Notes: generated by a model not told the origin, from the sequence alone. Shown: positions 12,434-26,605, numbered from the stretch's first letter. The stretch is DNA of 64,000 nucleotides from Agapanthus africanus (GCA_030015575.1 CM057344.1:594402410-594466409), one strand, 5' to 3'. Numbers and translations are program-made.

Positions 12434-13628
12434 AAACGTATTACCCTTAAAATATTTAATCATGTTGCATCTACTATAACAATTAACCATATTATGGTTA
12501 CTCCATGTGCCCAACTTATGAATCTTTGATAGCCATTTCTTTGAGAGAAATACCATGCATCATTCAAAATCTTCCTTGGTGTTTCTTAGCTTCCGTTAAA
12601 GCATGTTGGAATCTTCCCCTTCACTTTCCTTACACTACCACAACTGAGAAGTGCTACTTACCGGTCATCCTACCAGAATACACTTTGAATGAGTAAATGT
12701 CGAGAATTTTCTTGGAAATAGCGAATCAAGTAAATCTATGAAGCTGTGTTCCTAGTTCATTGTTCCATGATAAGTACAAAAGTCTTCTAATAAAGAGTGA
12801 TTATATTATCAATTCAGTAGTGCTGGCTGTTACGAACGCTGAAACATGCTGTCTAGCAACAGTTGATATAAAAACACATCAAAGCTCTTCCATGGTGTTC
12901 TCTACCAGTATTTTATTAAAAAGGAAAAGTTTAAGCACACGATACTTGCTTGATCTGCCTACCAAAACAAAAATTACAATGAGACACTCTGGCCAATGTG
13001 TTAAAAAGTTGTTACAGGGTTTAAATAAAAAATTCCTACAGAAAAATCATCAGTTACTGTAATAATTCAAACTATCATAAACATTAATCATAGATCATAC
13101 ACATTAGTCATAAATCAAAATCATGAGTCTTGAATAATACCAGATAAAGCTTCACAATGTGACCATGCAGAAGTCACATTGATAAAATCCCTTGTTCTTT
13201 GTAGCCCGCTGTTTGAATCTATCATAGGTTCAGGCCTTGAATCTTCCTTAACTTGTACACTCACCACATCCAGAGATTTAGAAACAGGTTCAGATATAAT
13301 CTTGGTACACTCATCTTTCTTTACACGCATCAGCATCCGATGGACGACAAAATGAAGTACTCTCAGAATTTTGTTTAATCAAAGGCACTGAAGGAGACTG
13401 TAGTAAGTTGGCTGCATTCTTGCGCTTTGAGAGGGCATTTGTCAGTTGATTCTGTAAATCTGTTAAACTGAATCATATCAAAAGAGAAATGCAAACAATC
13501 ACCTTCTTTAACGAAATTAAGTGTGAATATATCTAGGTGAAACACTTGCACTTGATATCGAATAGCAGCTTCACTCTCCTTACAAGAGAACAGTTTGCTA
13601 TCGTTTAGAATATTGATGGACGATTTGC

Positions 13629-14970
13629 CTACAGAACATAAAAGGATGAAAATTCTAAGAGTCCAAAACTGGGAATCATGCTTATGCCCCAAAACTGAAT
13701 ATTTGTCATACAAAAACACCAAGTGTGGCCATGGCATGATAAATAATAAATGAAATGATAAGAACCAAGGATCAATGTTCCTATTTGAATCAAGGTAATA
13801 AAGTTGTAGAAAAAAAAGCATAGAAATACAAATGAAAATATTAAGGACGGATTGGCAGTAGAAAAAATATTTAAACTTATTTCATACTTCTGGAATACCA
13901 AGAGAATTTACAATGTTTTGGTTCTTAAGTTGCCAAAATATACTCCTTAACTCCTACGCTTCCCATTTTGGAATTTTGGTTCCGAAACGTGGAATTGTTT
14001 TGTTCCAAAACACACGTGACGTTCCATAGAAAATCTGTATAACATGGATATATTTCCCGGTCATATCAATCCAAAATAGTCGTTTAACTATAAATAGCTA
14101 TTCAGGAACCAACTACTGCAGAATGGACAAACTTTAATTGCATAATAATGGAAAATAGTTGTTTTGAAAGTAGCTAGTAAAAAAATAGCTACTTGTTCTT
14201 ATTTTGATCCGTCCACACATCTGAAGAAGCCAGCCCTTATCTAGCCTAGTTCCATATCTACTAGTGTACCATGTTATTGTTTCCATTCCACTTACCATGA
14301 TATTTCGAGTTTTAATTTTATGCAACCCTGGTTAGTTCTCGGTAATATAAGAATCTTAAATTTCAAAATAAGATGATCATTTGCTAATTCTTTTTAAATC
14401 TCTATCAGTCATTTGATTTCAACATTCATACGAATTGAGGGCTTACAAGAATGCAATGCGGGTTAGTTAGGCTAGGATCGACAACGGCAAGGACAACGAT
14501 GAGAGTCAGTAACGACAGTGACGGCGAAGGCATCAACTGACAACAACAATAACCGGAGAGAAGACCACAATAACGATGGGGAGGGTCATCGACGACAACA
14601 ACAATGGCTCGAACTATTACAATCGAAAACGGTATGGGTTGTTGAGGACTGCAATGTGCAACAGCTCTAACATAGATACATTCAGGAGCTATGAAATTTC
14701 TGTGATTGAAAAGATGTGATTCCCAACTATGCTTGCCATTTATCATCTAAAGCTAATTTTATAATAGGTTAAAAGTTTGAAAACAGGCCTGAACCAGCCA
14801 TATATTCTTAACTTATCAGTCTATAAAGAATCCCAAAAACACTGGCAAACAATTAGTCATCTCCTTAACTATCTCCACCACCAAAATGGTGAGTACGGAA
14901 CGCAAACTCAAAGACAAGATAGCTCCATAAAAAAAAGTTGAACATGTTAAGATTAGAAGTTCAACATGAC
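13629..14970. other. Host intron sequence left of the Mutator-like insertion
   Basis: No further exon is supported. The open frames in 13629-14746 have no recognisable motif and do not fit the exon phases. 'acaacgatgag'-like low-complexity sequence lies at about 14470-14640. Confidence 0.45.
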
Positions 14971-14996
14971 TTCAATTCTGAGGTGCGAATGCAAAA

Positions 14997-15385
14997 GGAC
15001 AACCTTTTGATTTAGGCCTTTTTTTAAAAATAATAATAAAATTAGACCACTTTCAATTATTACAAATCTAGGCCACTTTTGGCCACCTGGACGCCACATC
15101 AGCGCCAGCTCAGCACTGGTGCTGGCGCTTTTTTTTTTAAAAAAATCCTATGCGACGCACTTGGCAAGTGCGCCCCATGCAAAACAGTGATAGGCGCCCA
15201 GTGTGTGCGTGTGCCCCATACAAAATATCCATGGGGCGCTCACTGTTTTGTAAGTACACCCCATACATTTTTCAATGGGGCACAGTTGGCAACTGCACCA
15301 CATTAAAAGAACAGACTTATGGCTGGGTCTATTAAATAATCTCTCTCGATCTCTCAATCTCTCTCATCTCGCTCTCTCTGTCCTT
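14997..15385 (+). repeat. MULE left terminal inverted repeat
   Basis: It pairs with 31380-31899, from the terminus through 'taataataaaattag', 'gccacttttggccacc', 'gcgccagc' and several 'gcgcccca' hairpins to the CT-rich 'tctctctcgatctctc' inner edge. It is shorter than the right repeat because it has fewer GCGCCCC hairpin units. Confidence 0.9.
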
Positions 15386-15712
15386 GCTCTCTCTCGATCC
15401 GTGACTGGGTCTGTTAATTAAGATTGTTTTGTAAAGAGTTAACATTTAAAAAACGGGCAACACCTCCTTTGTAAACTTATAATAAAATTCCTGTAACAAT
15501 AGTAAAATAAACGCATCCCTACACGGGAGCTAACTCGACGCCCATACAGGGGAAACACAATCCACGCAAAATATACGCCTAAATGCGCAGAACAACAAGT
15601 GGAAAGCAATAAACACTATATATAAATAAAGTCAAGCCGACTCCACACGTATTCGACTACAACAACAATATAACAATACACGAGTTCGACTACAAAATCT
15701 AACGCAGTCACC

Positions 15713-16367
15713 TCAACTCGTATGGTGTTCTGTTCTTTTGCGTACGTAGCGGAGGCTCTGATGGTCCGACTTCATCGGCGCCAAGTCGCTGAAACGGCTC
15801 TGACTGGGATGGTCCATGCATGTACTCATCAGGATGCTGAGACGGTGGCGGCTGAGACGATTCTGCTTGAGCCTGTCCACGTCTTCGTCGTAAATATGTG
15901 ATGGGTGGTGCACGCACGGTAGGAGAACGTATGAATCTGTGCTTCGCAAACACACCCTTGATGTTCATACCTGCGCTCTTTGGGTCCCTAGTGCCACGAA
16001 TCCCTTCATCAGTGATATCCTCCAACTCGTACATAGTTTGCACCTATATTGATGATATATAAGATAATGAATCTCATAAAAATAAGATTATAGTTTTATA
16101 AGGTTTGATATGAAGTTACTAAATCTCTCTCCATCGGTGCTCGAGACGTATATGTGATCGGCGGAGGGATGGCCGTGAGAATGAATCTGCGGGTAATCAT
16201 CCAATATCATGTAAGGTATTCTTCTATCGATATAACTGGCCGCCTCTCACCTTGGATGTTGTTTCCCCGATCATACCAGCAATCTAGCAAAACATGATAT
16301 TCCACGAGCCAAGCTTCGCCAGCTAGCATTCCACCTTCATGCGGTGTTTGCTCCACCGCGTTTGGTA
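15713..16367 (-). pseudogene. Plant mobile domain (PMD) gene relic, 3' part
   Basis: Minus-strand reading gives a PMD-like tail: a segment with LDLQHIPNAVEQTPHEG and WLVEYHVLLDCWYDRG, then 'YDDYPQIHSH'-type sequence. A low-complexity C-terminus follows (QPPPSQHPDEYMHGPSQSEP, near 15800-15850) ending at 15713. It is the continuation of the piece at 26606-27760, from which a Copia insertion separates it. PMD proteins of plants (MAIN/MAIL1 relatives) occur both as host genes and inside MULEs. Stops and frame changes show it is dead. Confidence 0.7.
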
Positions 16368-16372
16368 TGTGT

Positions 16373-18322
16373 TGTAAGTCGAGGTCGCGCACCCCACATG
16401 GTTTGTGGGGAGGCGGAATTCACAAAAAACGATTTTTAGACTTGCAATATCGACCAAACAACCAAGATCTTTCAGAAACCCTAACTAGTTAAACTACAAA
16501 AAGGTTCTAAACTACTATGATAGAGTTTTATACCACCTTGATTCTAGTCCTTCGGGTCTTCTTCACCTTTCCTTGAGCTCCTAGGAAGTGCGGATCTAGC
16601 TCGGTCGTCGGCCTCCTCATGTTGAAGACGATCCACCAGGGAGTCTATTGTTCAACCTCCAACCTCTAAATCGAGGTAACTAAAGTACCTATTTCGCTAA
16701 TCTAGATAGTTTAGAAGATGTAGAGTGTTAATTGGAGTATTTTATCTCAAATGACCTAGGATTCACAATACATGTGAGGGTTAGGGTCTTGAGGAAGGAG
16801 AACAATGGAAAGAGAAAGAGGAAACACAAATGAGCAAGTGTTGTGCAAGTGAAGAATGGCTCATTCTTTCTCAATGATCAAGCATGCAATATTTTTCCAT
16901 AGAAAAATATTAACCATGCTTGAACAGTAAAGTCAAATGAAATAAACAAAGGAATAAGCTATGCTTCACCATGCCACAAATATCTCCATTTCCACCCCAT
17001 TAATCTATTTTCTCAAAATAGATAAATCCAATAATGAGATGTCCCCTTCTAGAAGTATCTCTTGTAAAATTACAAGAATGCCTTCACCGTATATACATAC
17101 ATATATTCGTACTGCAAAAATACGAATACGATGAGATAATAATAATCCAATAATATAATACTAGAATCTGACTTAATCCTAAACCCACTAGTATTATCCG
17201 TCCGAACAACATCCGTGCAGCTAGTACATGTATATGATCAGAACCCTGCACGTAAAACCATACGGCCTCTATATCGTTTTGTCTGAACCAGGAAAACCCT
17301 CCGTGTGGGACTCTAAAGACTTGACAATACGCTGGCAGTGGGTATAACCACAAGTTCATCAGTGGCATTAGCTATACGGAATGACTACCCAGATACCTGT
17401 CGAAAAGAAGGCCAACGAGCAAACTCATCAGAACCCCCTACCGAGTATGTCCGTGACAATCTCCGTGCAGTCTGATTTGTTCGTCTGAGAGTATTGCATG
17501 CCGGGTCTAGGGGAGGAAAACGTAAGACCCCTAATAACCTGACAAGTTGTGCCGGTATGGCTCAAGACCATCCGAGAATCTACTGGTCCAACTACCAGTA
17601 ATTCTCAATCCGTCCTGGTCAGGGACTTATAGTGTTGGCCAACCGATCGGCGCGGCATCGACTCCCTATACCGAGAGAGACGAATCCCCAACAGTCACTC
17701 ACTGCCTCCATATGGCTCGAGACTATACTCAACTAAAACATGTTTGCACGACTCAGTAGAGCCGTGGTAAGGTAGTAATCAAAATACAGTTGGAACTCAC
17801 ACGAGACAAATGATGACCTCAGATCAACAAACTACCTGCACTCATATCACCAGAGAACTAATATCTGACGTTAGGTATAATATCATCTGGTCAGTTCTCG
17901 GCGAGTCCGTCCAGTGTACTCATGCCCAGTGAGTACCTGTATACAATCTTAGGTGCACCGCACCAATGGCTGCAGGACCAATATATCGCCCCTTATCAGG
18001 GTCTAAATATGTATACATTAGTCTACCCTGGAGTATCGATGTCCAGTCTCGATACTCCCACGACTAGGGACCTTTTAAGGATGTATTTATCGATTATCCA
18101 GCTCCCACAAGTATGATTGTCATCACAACGCTGGTAGTCAAATAAGGATCCTACGGGCTTTATCAACATGTATACAAGATATGAAATACTACGTAAAACA
18201 CATCACATGTTAAGATAAAGACAAACCAAATAGCATACTATCATATCGAGCAAGATTGTCTTTTACATACATATCCCTAACATCCTATACAATGAAGGCC
18301 TCTAAGGCATACATATCCAACA
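16373..18322 (-). repeat. Copia 3' LTR
   Basis: 1,950 bases, aligned along its length with 24286-26600. It ends TG...CA and is flanked outside by TGTGT. Confidence 0.92.
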
Positions 18323-21300
18323 ATCTCCCACTTGCACTAAGACCTGTAATTGGTTTATTAAGTGCCTAACGTCTGCACTAGAGCCAGTTGTTGGCGTACA
18401 GCATATCCAATATCTCGAACAGTCTCTTGAACTGGACTCGAGAGATGGCCTTGGTGAATAGATCTACCGTGTTGTCTTTTGTATCTACTCTCCGCACCTC
18501 GATCTTCCTGATCAGGTGATACCGGCTCAAGATACGTCTGGATTTCTCATGGGACCGTGGTTCCTTTGCCAAAACCATGGCTCCGTTGTTATCGCAATAC
18601 AAAGGTATTGGATTAGCAATGGATGGAACCACCTGAAGTTCAAAAACAAACTTCTTCATCCAGACTGCCTCTTTTGCGGCATTGTTAGCAGCGATGTACT
18701 CAACCTCCATCGTCGAGTCTTCTACGGTGTCCTGTTTGGAACTCTTCCAACAGACCACCCCTCCGTTGAGGGTAAACACATAACCCGAGATAGATTTAGT
18801 CATCCTTGTCACTTTGGAAGCTAAAGTCGGTAAAAATCTCGGTCCGGAGGTCCCCATTACCATACACCAAGAACATTTCCTTAGTCCTTCTTAGGTACTT
18901 AAAAATGTTCTTTACTGCTATCCAATATTTCTCACCTGAGTTCGACGGATACCTGCTTACGACGCTAAGTGTGTAAGCTACATCTGGTCTGGTACATAAT
19001 ATCGCATACATTATCGATCCTACCGCCGAAGCGTAGGGTACTATGCTCATGCGAGCCTTCTCCTCATCAGTCTTGGGAGACATCTCTTTGGAGAGAGTGA
19101 TTCCGTGACAAGCGAGAAAATCACCGCGCTTAGAATCTTCCATACTAAACCTCTTTAGTACGGTGTCTATGTACTTTACTGTAAAAGTCCCAACATTCTT
19201 TAGATCTGTCACGATAGATCTTAATCTCCAGAATGTACGAGGCATCACTCAGGTCTTTCATAGAGAACTTCTATGATAACAGCTTGGCCGATTGTAGCAT
19301 AGGAATATCATTTCCTATCAGGAGAATGCCATCCATGTATAAAACGAGAAATACCACAGTTCTCAATCTTTTTATAAATATAAGGTTCATTTACATTTTT
19401 TATAAAGTCAAATTCCTTAACCGTCTCATCAAAGCAGATATTCTAACTCCGCGATGCCTGCTTAATTCATAAATAGATTTACGCAACTTGCCCACATTTC
19501 CGCTGCTCCCACTGTCTATGAAACCCTCTGGTTGATCCATGTAAACACGCTCTTCTAAACTTCCATTTAGAAAAGCGGTTTTAATATCCATTTGCCAGAT
19601 GTCATAGTCATGGAAGGCAGCAATGACAAGATCCGAATAAATTTACGCATAGCCACCGGTGAAAAGGTTTCATAATAGTCCAATCCTGGTCTTTGACGAA
19701 AACCTTTAGCAATAAGTCTAGTTTTGTAGGTTTCTACCTTACCATCTACACCAATCTTCTTTTTGAAGATCCATTTGCAGCCTACGGGTTTTATCCTTTG
19801 AGATGTAATGTCCAAAGTCTAAACTTTGTTGGTGTACATGGATTCCATTTCGGTCCACATTGCATCCAGCCCTTTTACCGAGTCTCTGCTCGTAATGGCC
19901 TGCTGGAAACTAGTTGGCTAATCATCATTGATGATGCAATCCTCTCTATCCCCGTCTATAAGAAAACCATAGTATCTCTCGGACGGATGAGACTGCCTAC
20001 TAGATCTGTGGAGTGACGCAGGAACATTCAATTCTATTGAAACTTCTGGTTCCACCATACTTTCAATAATAGTTTGTGGTTCTGGAATTTCTTCCAGTTC
20101 TATTGCGCTCCTACTTATTTCTTTTTCAAGAAATTGAGTTTCCAGAAAGTGTGCATGCCGAGAAACAAAAACCTTTTGTTTCTCTGCGTAATAGAAAAGA
20201 TACCCCTGGAGTTCCTTGGGTATCCCACAAACTTACACAGTACTGATCGTGTCTTGAGCTTGTCCGCATGCTGTTTTTTGATAAAAACTGGACATTCCCA
20301 TATCTTAAGATACTTAAGATAGGGTTTCTTCCCATTCCACATTTCATATGGTGTGGTAGGCACAGACTTAGTAAGAATTTTGTTCAAAAGATATGCAGCA
20401 GATTCTAGTGCCTAACCCCAGAAGGATCGCGGTAACTCAGCGTTACTCAACGTACCATATCTAATAAGGTGTGGTTCCGTCTTTCCGATACACCGTTGTG
20501 CTAAGGTGTGTATGGAGGAGTAAGCTCCATTCTCTTTTAAATAATTCAGGAAGTCGGCACTTAAGTATTCACCACCTCGATCAGATTGAAGTGTCTTGAT
20601 ACTTTCGCATGTTTTTTTTCCACTTTATTCTTTTATTCTTGGAATTTCTCAAAGGTCTCGGATTTATATTTCATCAAGAATACTTGTCCATACCTTGAGA
20701 AATCATCCGTAAAATTAATGAAGTATGAATAATCACTTCTTGAATGTGTAGATATTGGACCACATGTCGCTGTGTATGAGTCCCAAGAGCTCGATGGCTC
20801 TTACTCCGTGTCCAGTGAACAGAGTCTTTGCCATCTTTCTTTTAAGACATAATTGACAAGTTGTATAAGACAGATATTCAAACGGATCCAAATATCCCTC
20901 TTTATGTAACTTCGTCAACCGTATTTCATTGATGTGACCTAGTCTACAATACCATAAGAAAGCTTGATTTAATTTTGGAGACTTTTTTTAAGTGTGTTTT
21001 GGACATTGAAAACTTGATGTTGATTTAATACGTATATACCGTTGTCTAGTGTACCTGACCTAATTAAACCATAATTAAAGTGAATGTTCACATCGCTTAC
21101 AAATGTAAAATCATAACTTTCTTTAGATAGTAAAGATACAAAAATGATATTACATTTCAAACTAGGTACACAAAAACAGTTACGCAAAACCAAAATATGT
21201 CCACTTGTCAATCCTAGGTGATATTCCCCTACGGACACAGCATCCACGTTAGCAACCCTGAGAGTCATATCGCCTGCTTTTATAACTCTACGGTTTCTCA

Positions 21301-24031
21301 GTGCCTGCAATGAATTACAGCTATGAGATCCTGATCCAGTATCCAATACCCAGAAAGTAGAGTTGATTGACAGACAGTTTTCGATCATAAACACATCTGA
21401 AGCCGAACTGACAACTTGCTTTGGATCCTGGTTATTGGCTTTTCAAGCCCTGCAGTTCTTCCAATGGCCTTTCCTGTGACAATAGTCGGCCCCACAACTT
21501 TTGCCTTGCCTTTTCTTTCTACCTCTGACACCGCCTTTCGGCTTGATGGGGGCCTTCTTTTTCTTCCCTTGGCTTTCACCTTGAATCTAAAGGAGGAAGA
21601 TTCCCCAATAAGCAGAACGGGCGTCCCTGGTTTTCTTTAGGATGCACTCTGCACTGCTCAACATGTTGAGAAGTTCTGGAAGTGTAACTTCCTTACCTTG
21701 AATATTGAAATTCAAGATAAACTGGATATGGATAGAAGGGAGGGACTAGAATCAAGTCTGTATATAACTCGTTCTCCAACGTGGTCCCAGGGTCCGCGAG
21801 CTCTTCAATACAGCTAATCATCTTAAAGACGTGATCCCCTACAGATGACCCGATAGCCAAGCTCGTCTGAAACAATTTCTTCGAGGTATCGTATCTTGCA
21901 ATACGAGATTGCTCTCCATATAAATCTTTAGTATGGAGGAAGATAGAAGCTAAGTCTATTTTCTCGTGCCGCTTCTGGTGTTCATTATCCATTGAGGCCA
22001 GCACGAGACACCTGACTTTCGCACAGTTTATTTCTCATATCTTACGGATCTCAATATCCGCGACGGTGGAATCTGGACCTGTGACGGCGAGGGCTTTGGT
22101 AATAAGGAGGTAGCCCAGCTTGTCATAGGTAATGACCATCTGGGTATTCCTTAGCCAATTTTTATAGTTTGGCCCCGTCAATATATTTTTATCTAGTAAT
22201 AACAAACCCGGTCATTTTGGTTGCTGCAATTAGGAGAGAAAGAAGAAACACTCAGCATGATACTCTTGCAAGTTTAGATTGCTTATTAGGTTATCTAAAC
22301 ATGATGGCTCCCACTGTTTCCTTAAATCCTCTTTCAAACCATAAAAGAAGAATTAGTTGGGATTAATTGCACCCTACAATTCTTGCTTAACCTTTCGGTC
22401 CGGCTAGTGTTGGTACTTCGAGGGAGGTTTTCCAACACTTTCGCGAAGTTCCTTAATCACATAACCTCTTTTTCATGGAGACCTAGCCCCGCTAACACCG
22501 TCTAGACACTTGCTTGGTTTATAGCATTGATTGTTTAAGTGAAAAACTCTCCCAAGGAGTAATAAAACTCACAGTGGGATCGGGATCCAACTATCATTGT
22601 GTGGCAACTTTGAAGGAATTCTACTAAAATCTTCACTCCATATGGTATGCAAAGCTAGCAAGTTTCCTTTTCTTTTGAAACTATGGATTTTTGCCCCAGA
22701 CGCTTATGACCTTGACGAAGGCCAAAATATCATAAGACGCAAGTCAAGTCTACTCGTCATTGTCCAGATTAATCTGAACCCATTCGCACAAACCTTTGAC
22801 GAAAACCAAAACAGCTGTACGTCTGTCCCAGATTAACACATCTATCTATACTACAGATAAATACCCAACAGCTACCAATCACTATGCCTTGGCGAAGGTC
22901 AAAATACATAGCTTGAATACTACTGAATACCCATATGAAATGACAGGGGGCTACAACTGGTTTTGGCGAAAACCGTGAACGTAATGAACTTGATATAGTC
23001 GAAGGAACCATGATAGCTTTTAAAAGAAGCGGTTTAGGCTCCGCATTTAAAAGTTATTTTTAAAAGAAAACCGAGTGGTTTTGAAATTGTTCCAACGATT
23101 TAATTTTGGTTTATTTTCTTTGCATTAAAAAATATTAATGATGTCCCATCATTTAACCCCATCATTGCAGAAAGAAACGAATATAGAATGTACGCTTATG
23201 CCATCTGCATTCGCCACGGGGCCCCGTCATGCACCGTTAGATTACTTAACCAACGGCAGAGCGAGGGCTGGACTAGCGCGGGTGCAAAACATAAGCAACG
23301 TTTATTATATATATAATATATATATATAGTCATTCGTTTCACGCAATAATAGTTATTCCAGATCACAGATCACAACACAGATGAATATATTGGATATACT
23401 AGGATTTCCGTGTTTCGTTTTAGCTTAGAACGAAAAACGGATTCCACGGTCGTAATGAATATTCAAACCTCACCCTAGACCCTATGGATACGGCAAACTA
23501 CCCGCAAAATTTCCGAAGTGAAGCAACCTCTCTTAATGAAATGAGTAAGTCACTCGGCACTTCAAGAACCCAGTAGTTTGTGCATCCCTACTTAGGTCTA
23601 TCCTAGATGCAAGGAAAAATAAATGAAATAATACAACGGTGGTTACAACCTCAACCCGGATTTGCCCCACAAAAGAATATTACATCAATTTACAAATATA
23701 CATGAATGAAAGAAAAGAACACTTTTCTCACATCCCGGCTATCCATTCACGACGATCCAATACTTCATATCCACAAACCATGAACAAGATACATGATATG
23801 TGCAACCCCCACTAATCAGCATATAGCAATTAGCAGACGTTTATCAATACATATACAAACAAAATACACGGTGAATCAAGAATTTAGAATTTCGATCGAT
23901 TATAACTTTCCGTATTTACCCCATGCACAAACCAGTACACAAACAAATCTGGAAAAAAACCAAATGTGCCAAAAATCACATTTACATGAACCTGAACCAC
24001 AGAAAAAAATAGAGCACATTGGCAATAACTA

Positions 24032-24080
24032 GGCCGCGGATCCGCGGCCAAATGACCTATTTGGCCGCGGATCAGCGGTC
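24032..24080. repeat. GC-rich palindrome cluster in the Copia leader
   Basis: A perfect 18-base palindrome, GGCCGCGGATCCGCGGCC (24032-24049), is followed 12 bases later by a near copy (ggccgcggatcagcggtc, 24062-24079). It lies about 200 bases downstream of the primer-binding site in AT-rich surroundings. Confidence 0.9.
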
Positions 24081-24271
24081 TAATTATGAGCTTAAATGCC
24101 CGATTTTTTTTAGTCTTATAAATACTTGCTCATAATTTTAAGGTCACTGAAAAGATTTTTTGAACAAGTTTAAAATTTGGACAGCAAGCATATTTTAGAA
24201 ATGTAATTTCGGATAATTTCCGTCAATAGAAATTCTAACTACTTGCTAACTGGCTAGTTAAGGCTTAAGTA

Positions 24272-24283
24272 GGCTCTGATACC
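24272..24283 (-). other. Copia primer-binding site (tRNA-Met type)
   Basis: The minus strand reads GGTATCAGAGCC two bases inside the 5' LTR. This is the standard plant Copia primer-binding sequence. Confidence 0.85.
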
Positions 24284-24285
24284 GG

Positions 24286-26600
24286 TATAAGTCGATGTCG
24301 CGCACCCCCACATGGTTTGTGGGGAGGTGGAATTCACAAAACGATTTTTAGACTTGCAAAATCGACCAAAAAACCAAGATCTTTCAGAAACCCTAACTAA
24401 TTAAACTACAAAGAGGTTCTAAACTACTATGATAGAGTTTTATACCTCTTTGATTTTAATCCTTCGGGTCTTCTTCTCCTTTCCTTGAGCTCCTAGGAAG
24501 TGCGGATCTAGCTCGGTCGTCGGCCTCCTCGTGTCGAAGACGATCCATCCGAGAGTTTATGGTCCAAGCTCCAACCTCTAAACCGAGGTAACTAAAATAC
24601 CTAGTTCGCTAATCTATGTAGCTTAGGAGATGTAAAGTGTTAATTAGAGTATTTTATCTCAAATGACCTTAGGATTCACAACACATATGAGGGATAGGGT
24701 CTTCAAGAAGGAGAAGAATGGAGAGAGAAAAAGAAAACACAAATGAGCAAGTGTTGTGCAAGTGAAGAATGACATTCTTTCTCAATGATCAAGCATCCAA
24801 TATTTTTCCATAGAAAAATATCAACCATACTTGAATAGTAAAGTCAAATGAAATAAACAAAGGAATAAGCCATGTTTCACCATGCCACAAATATCTTCAT
24901 TTCCATCTCACTAATCTATTTTCCAAAAATAGATAAATCCAATAATGAGATGTCCCCTTCTAGAAGTATCTCCTGTAAAATTACAAGAATGCCCTCAATG
25001 TATATACATACTTATATTCGTACTGCAAGAATACGAATACGATGTGATAATAATAATCCAATAATATAATACTAGAATCCGGCTTAATCCTAAGCCCACT
25101 AGTATTATCCGTCCGAACAACATCCGTGCAGCTAATATACGTATATGATCGGAACCCTGCACGTAAAACCATACGGCCTCTACATCGTTTTGCCTGAACC
25201 AAGAAATCCCTCAGTGTGGAACTCTAAAGACTCGACAGTACGCTGGCAGTGGGTTTAACCACAAGTCCGTCAGTGGCACTAGCTGTACGTAATGGCTACC
25301 CAGGTACCTATCGAAAAGAAGACCGACGAGCGAACTCATCCAAACCCCTACTGAGCCTATCTGTAACAATCTACGTGCAGTCCGGTATGTTCGTCTAAGA
25401 GTATCACATGCCGGGTCTAGGGGTGGAAAACGTCAGACCCTTAATAACCTGACAAGTCGTGCCGGTGTGGTTCAAGACCATCCGAGAATCTACTGGTCCA
25501 ACTTCCAGTAATTCTCAATCTGCCTTGGTCAGGAACTTACGGTGTTGGCCAACCAATCACAGCGCGGTATCGACTCCCTATACCGGGAGAGACAAATCCC
25601 CAACGGTCGCTCACTGCCTCCATGTGGCTCGGGACTGTACCCCATAGTCACATAATTCGCGAATTATTCGCCGAATTCGCGAATAATTCGCGAATTTTTG
25701 ATCGAACGAATTAATTTCCGAATTAATCGCCATTGCCGAACCGGCCGAATAATTCGCGAATAATTCGCGAATTATTCCCGAATTATGTGAAAAAACAACG
25801 AATAATTCAAAAAACAGCAAATAATTCACAAAATCAAAACCTAGCGTCTCATATATTAATTTATTACTCGAAATCCTTCCCGAACACTTACCGAACACTT
25901 ACCGAATCTTTCCCGAATACTTGCCGATTTTTTCCGAATAATTCTCCGAATCCGAATTTTCGACCTCGCCGAATTATTCCCGAATGACGAATTTGTGACT
26001 ATGCTGTACCCAACTATAACATGTTTGCACGACTCAGTAGAGCCGTGGTAGAGTAGTAATCAAACTACAGTGGGAACTCACACGAGGCAAATGACGACCT
26101 TGGGTCGACAGACTACCTGCACTCATATCACCAAAGAACTGCTATCTGACGTTAGGTATAATACCATCTAGCTAGTTCTCGGCGTGTCCGTCCAGTGTAC
26201 TCACTCCCGGTAATCACCCGTAGACAATCTTAGGTGCACCACACCAATGACCGCGGGACCAATCCATCACCCCTCGTCAGGGTCTAGATATGTATACACT
26301 AGTCTATTCTGGAGTATGATGCCCAGTCCCAATACTCCCACGACAAGGGGCCTTTTAAGGATGTGTTTATCGACTACCCAGCTCCTACAAGTATGATTGC
26401 CATCACAACGCTGGTGGTCAAGCAAGGATCCTACGTGCTTTATCAACATATATACAAGATATGAAATATTAAATAAAACACATCACATGTTAAGATAAAG
26501 ACAAACCAAATAGTATACTATCATCGAGCAAGATTGTCCTGTATATGCATATCCCTAGTATCTTATACAATGAAGGCCTCTAGGGCATACATATCCAACA
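24286..26600 (-). repeat. Copia 5' LTR, enlarged by a MITE insertion
   Basis: 2,315 bases. The excess over the other LTR is explained by the 361-base hAT MITE at 25643-26003 plus its 8-base duplication. Confidence 0.92.
25643..26003. mobile_element. hAT-type MITE (361 bp)
   Basis: Inverted ends CATAGTCACA / TGTGACTATG with an exact 8-base target duplication CTGTACCC (25635-25642 and 26004-26011); 8 bases is the hAT signature. The other LTR lacks it, confirming insertion. The interior is built almost wholly from 'attcgcgaat'-type palindromic words and encodes nothing. Confidence 0.95.
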
Positions 26601-26605
26601 TGTGT

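Larger units (their letters stand above)
16373..26600 (-). mobile_element. Ty1/Copia element with both LTRs, broken fossil nested in the MULE
   Basis: The LTRs are 24286-26600 (5', because the element reads on the minus strand) and 16373-18322 (3'). TGTGT target duplications flank it (16368-16372 and 26601-26605). On the minus strand the LTR opens TGTTGGATATGTATGCCCTA, a common plant Copia start. A primer-binding site complementary to initiator tRNA-Met (GGTATCAGAGCC, 24283-24272) follows the 5' LTR, and a polypurine tract (AGTGGGAG, near 18325-18332) precedes the 3' LTR. Domains in order: gag (about 22000-21690), protease with DTGSGSH (about 21340), integrase (about 21000-20100), reverse transcriptase (about 19850-19400) and RNase H with SKQDTVEDSTMEVEYIA (about 18760). 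It is broken in numerous places. The LTRs differ at roughly 8% of the first 180 bases I compared by eye, so it is moderately old but younger than the MULE. Confidence 0.93.

Noticed and set aside
15079-15357. Overlapping open frames with repeated cysteine-containing words
   Set aside because: They are translations of the MULE terminal repeat and its GCGCCCC palindromes.
25733-25987. 84-codon frame rich in Asn, Pro and Arg
   Set aside because: It is a translation of the palindromic hAT MITE interior.
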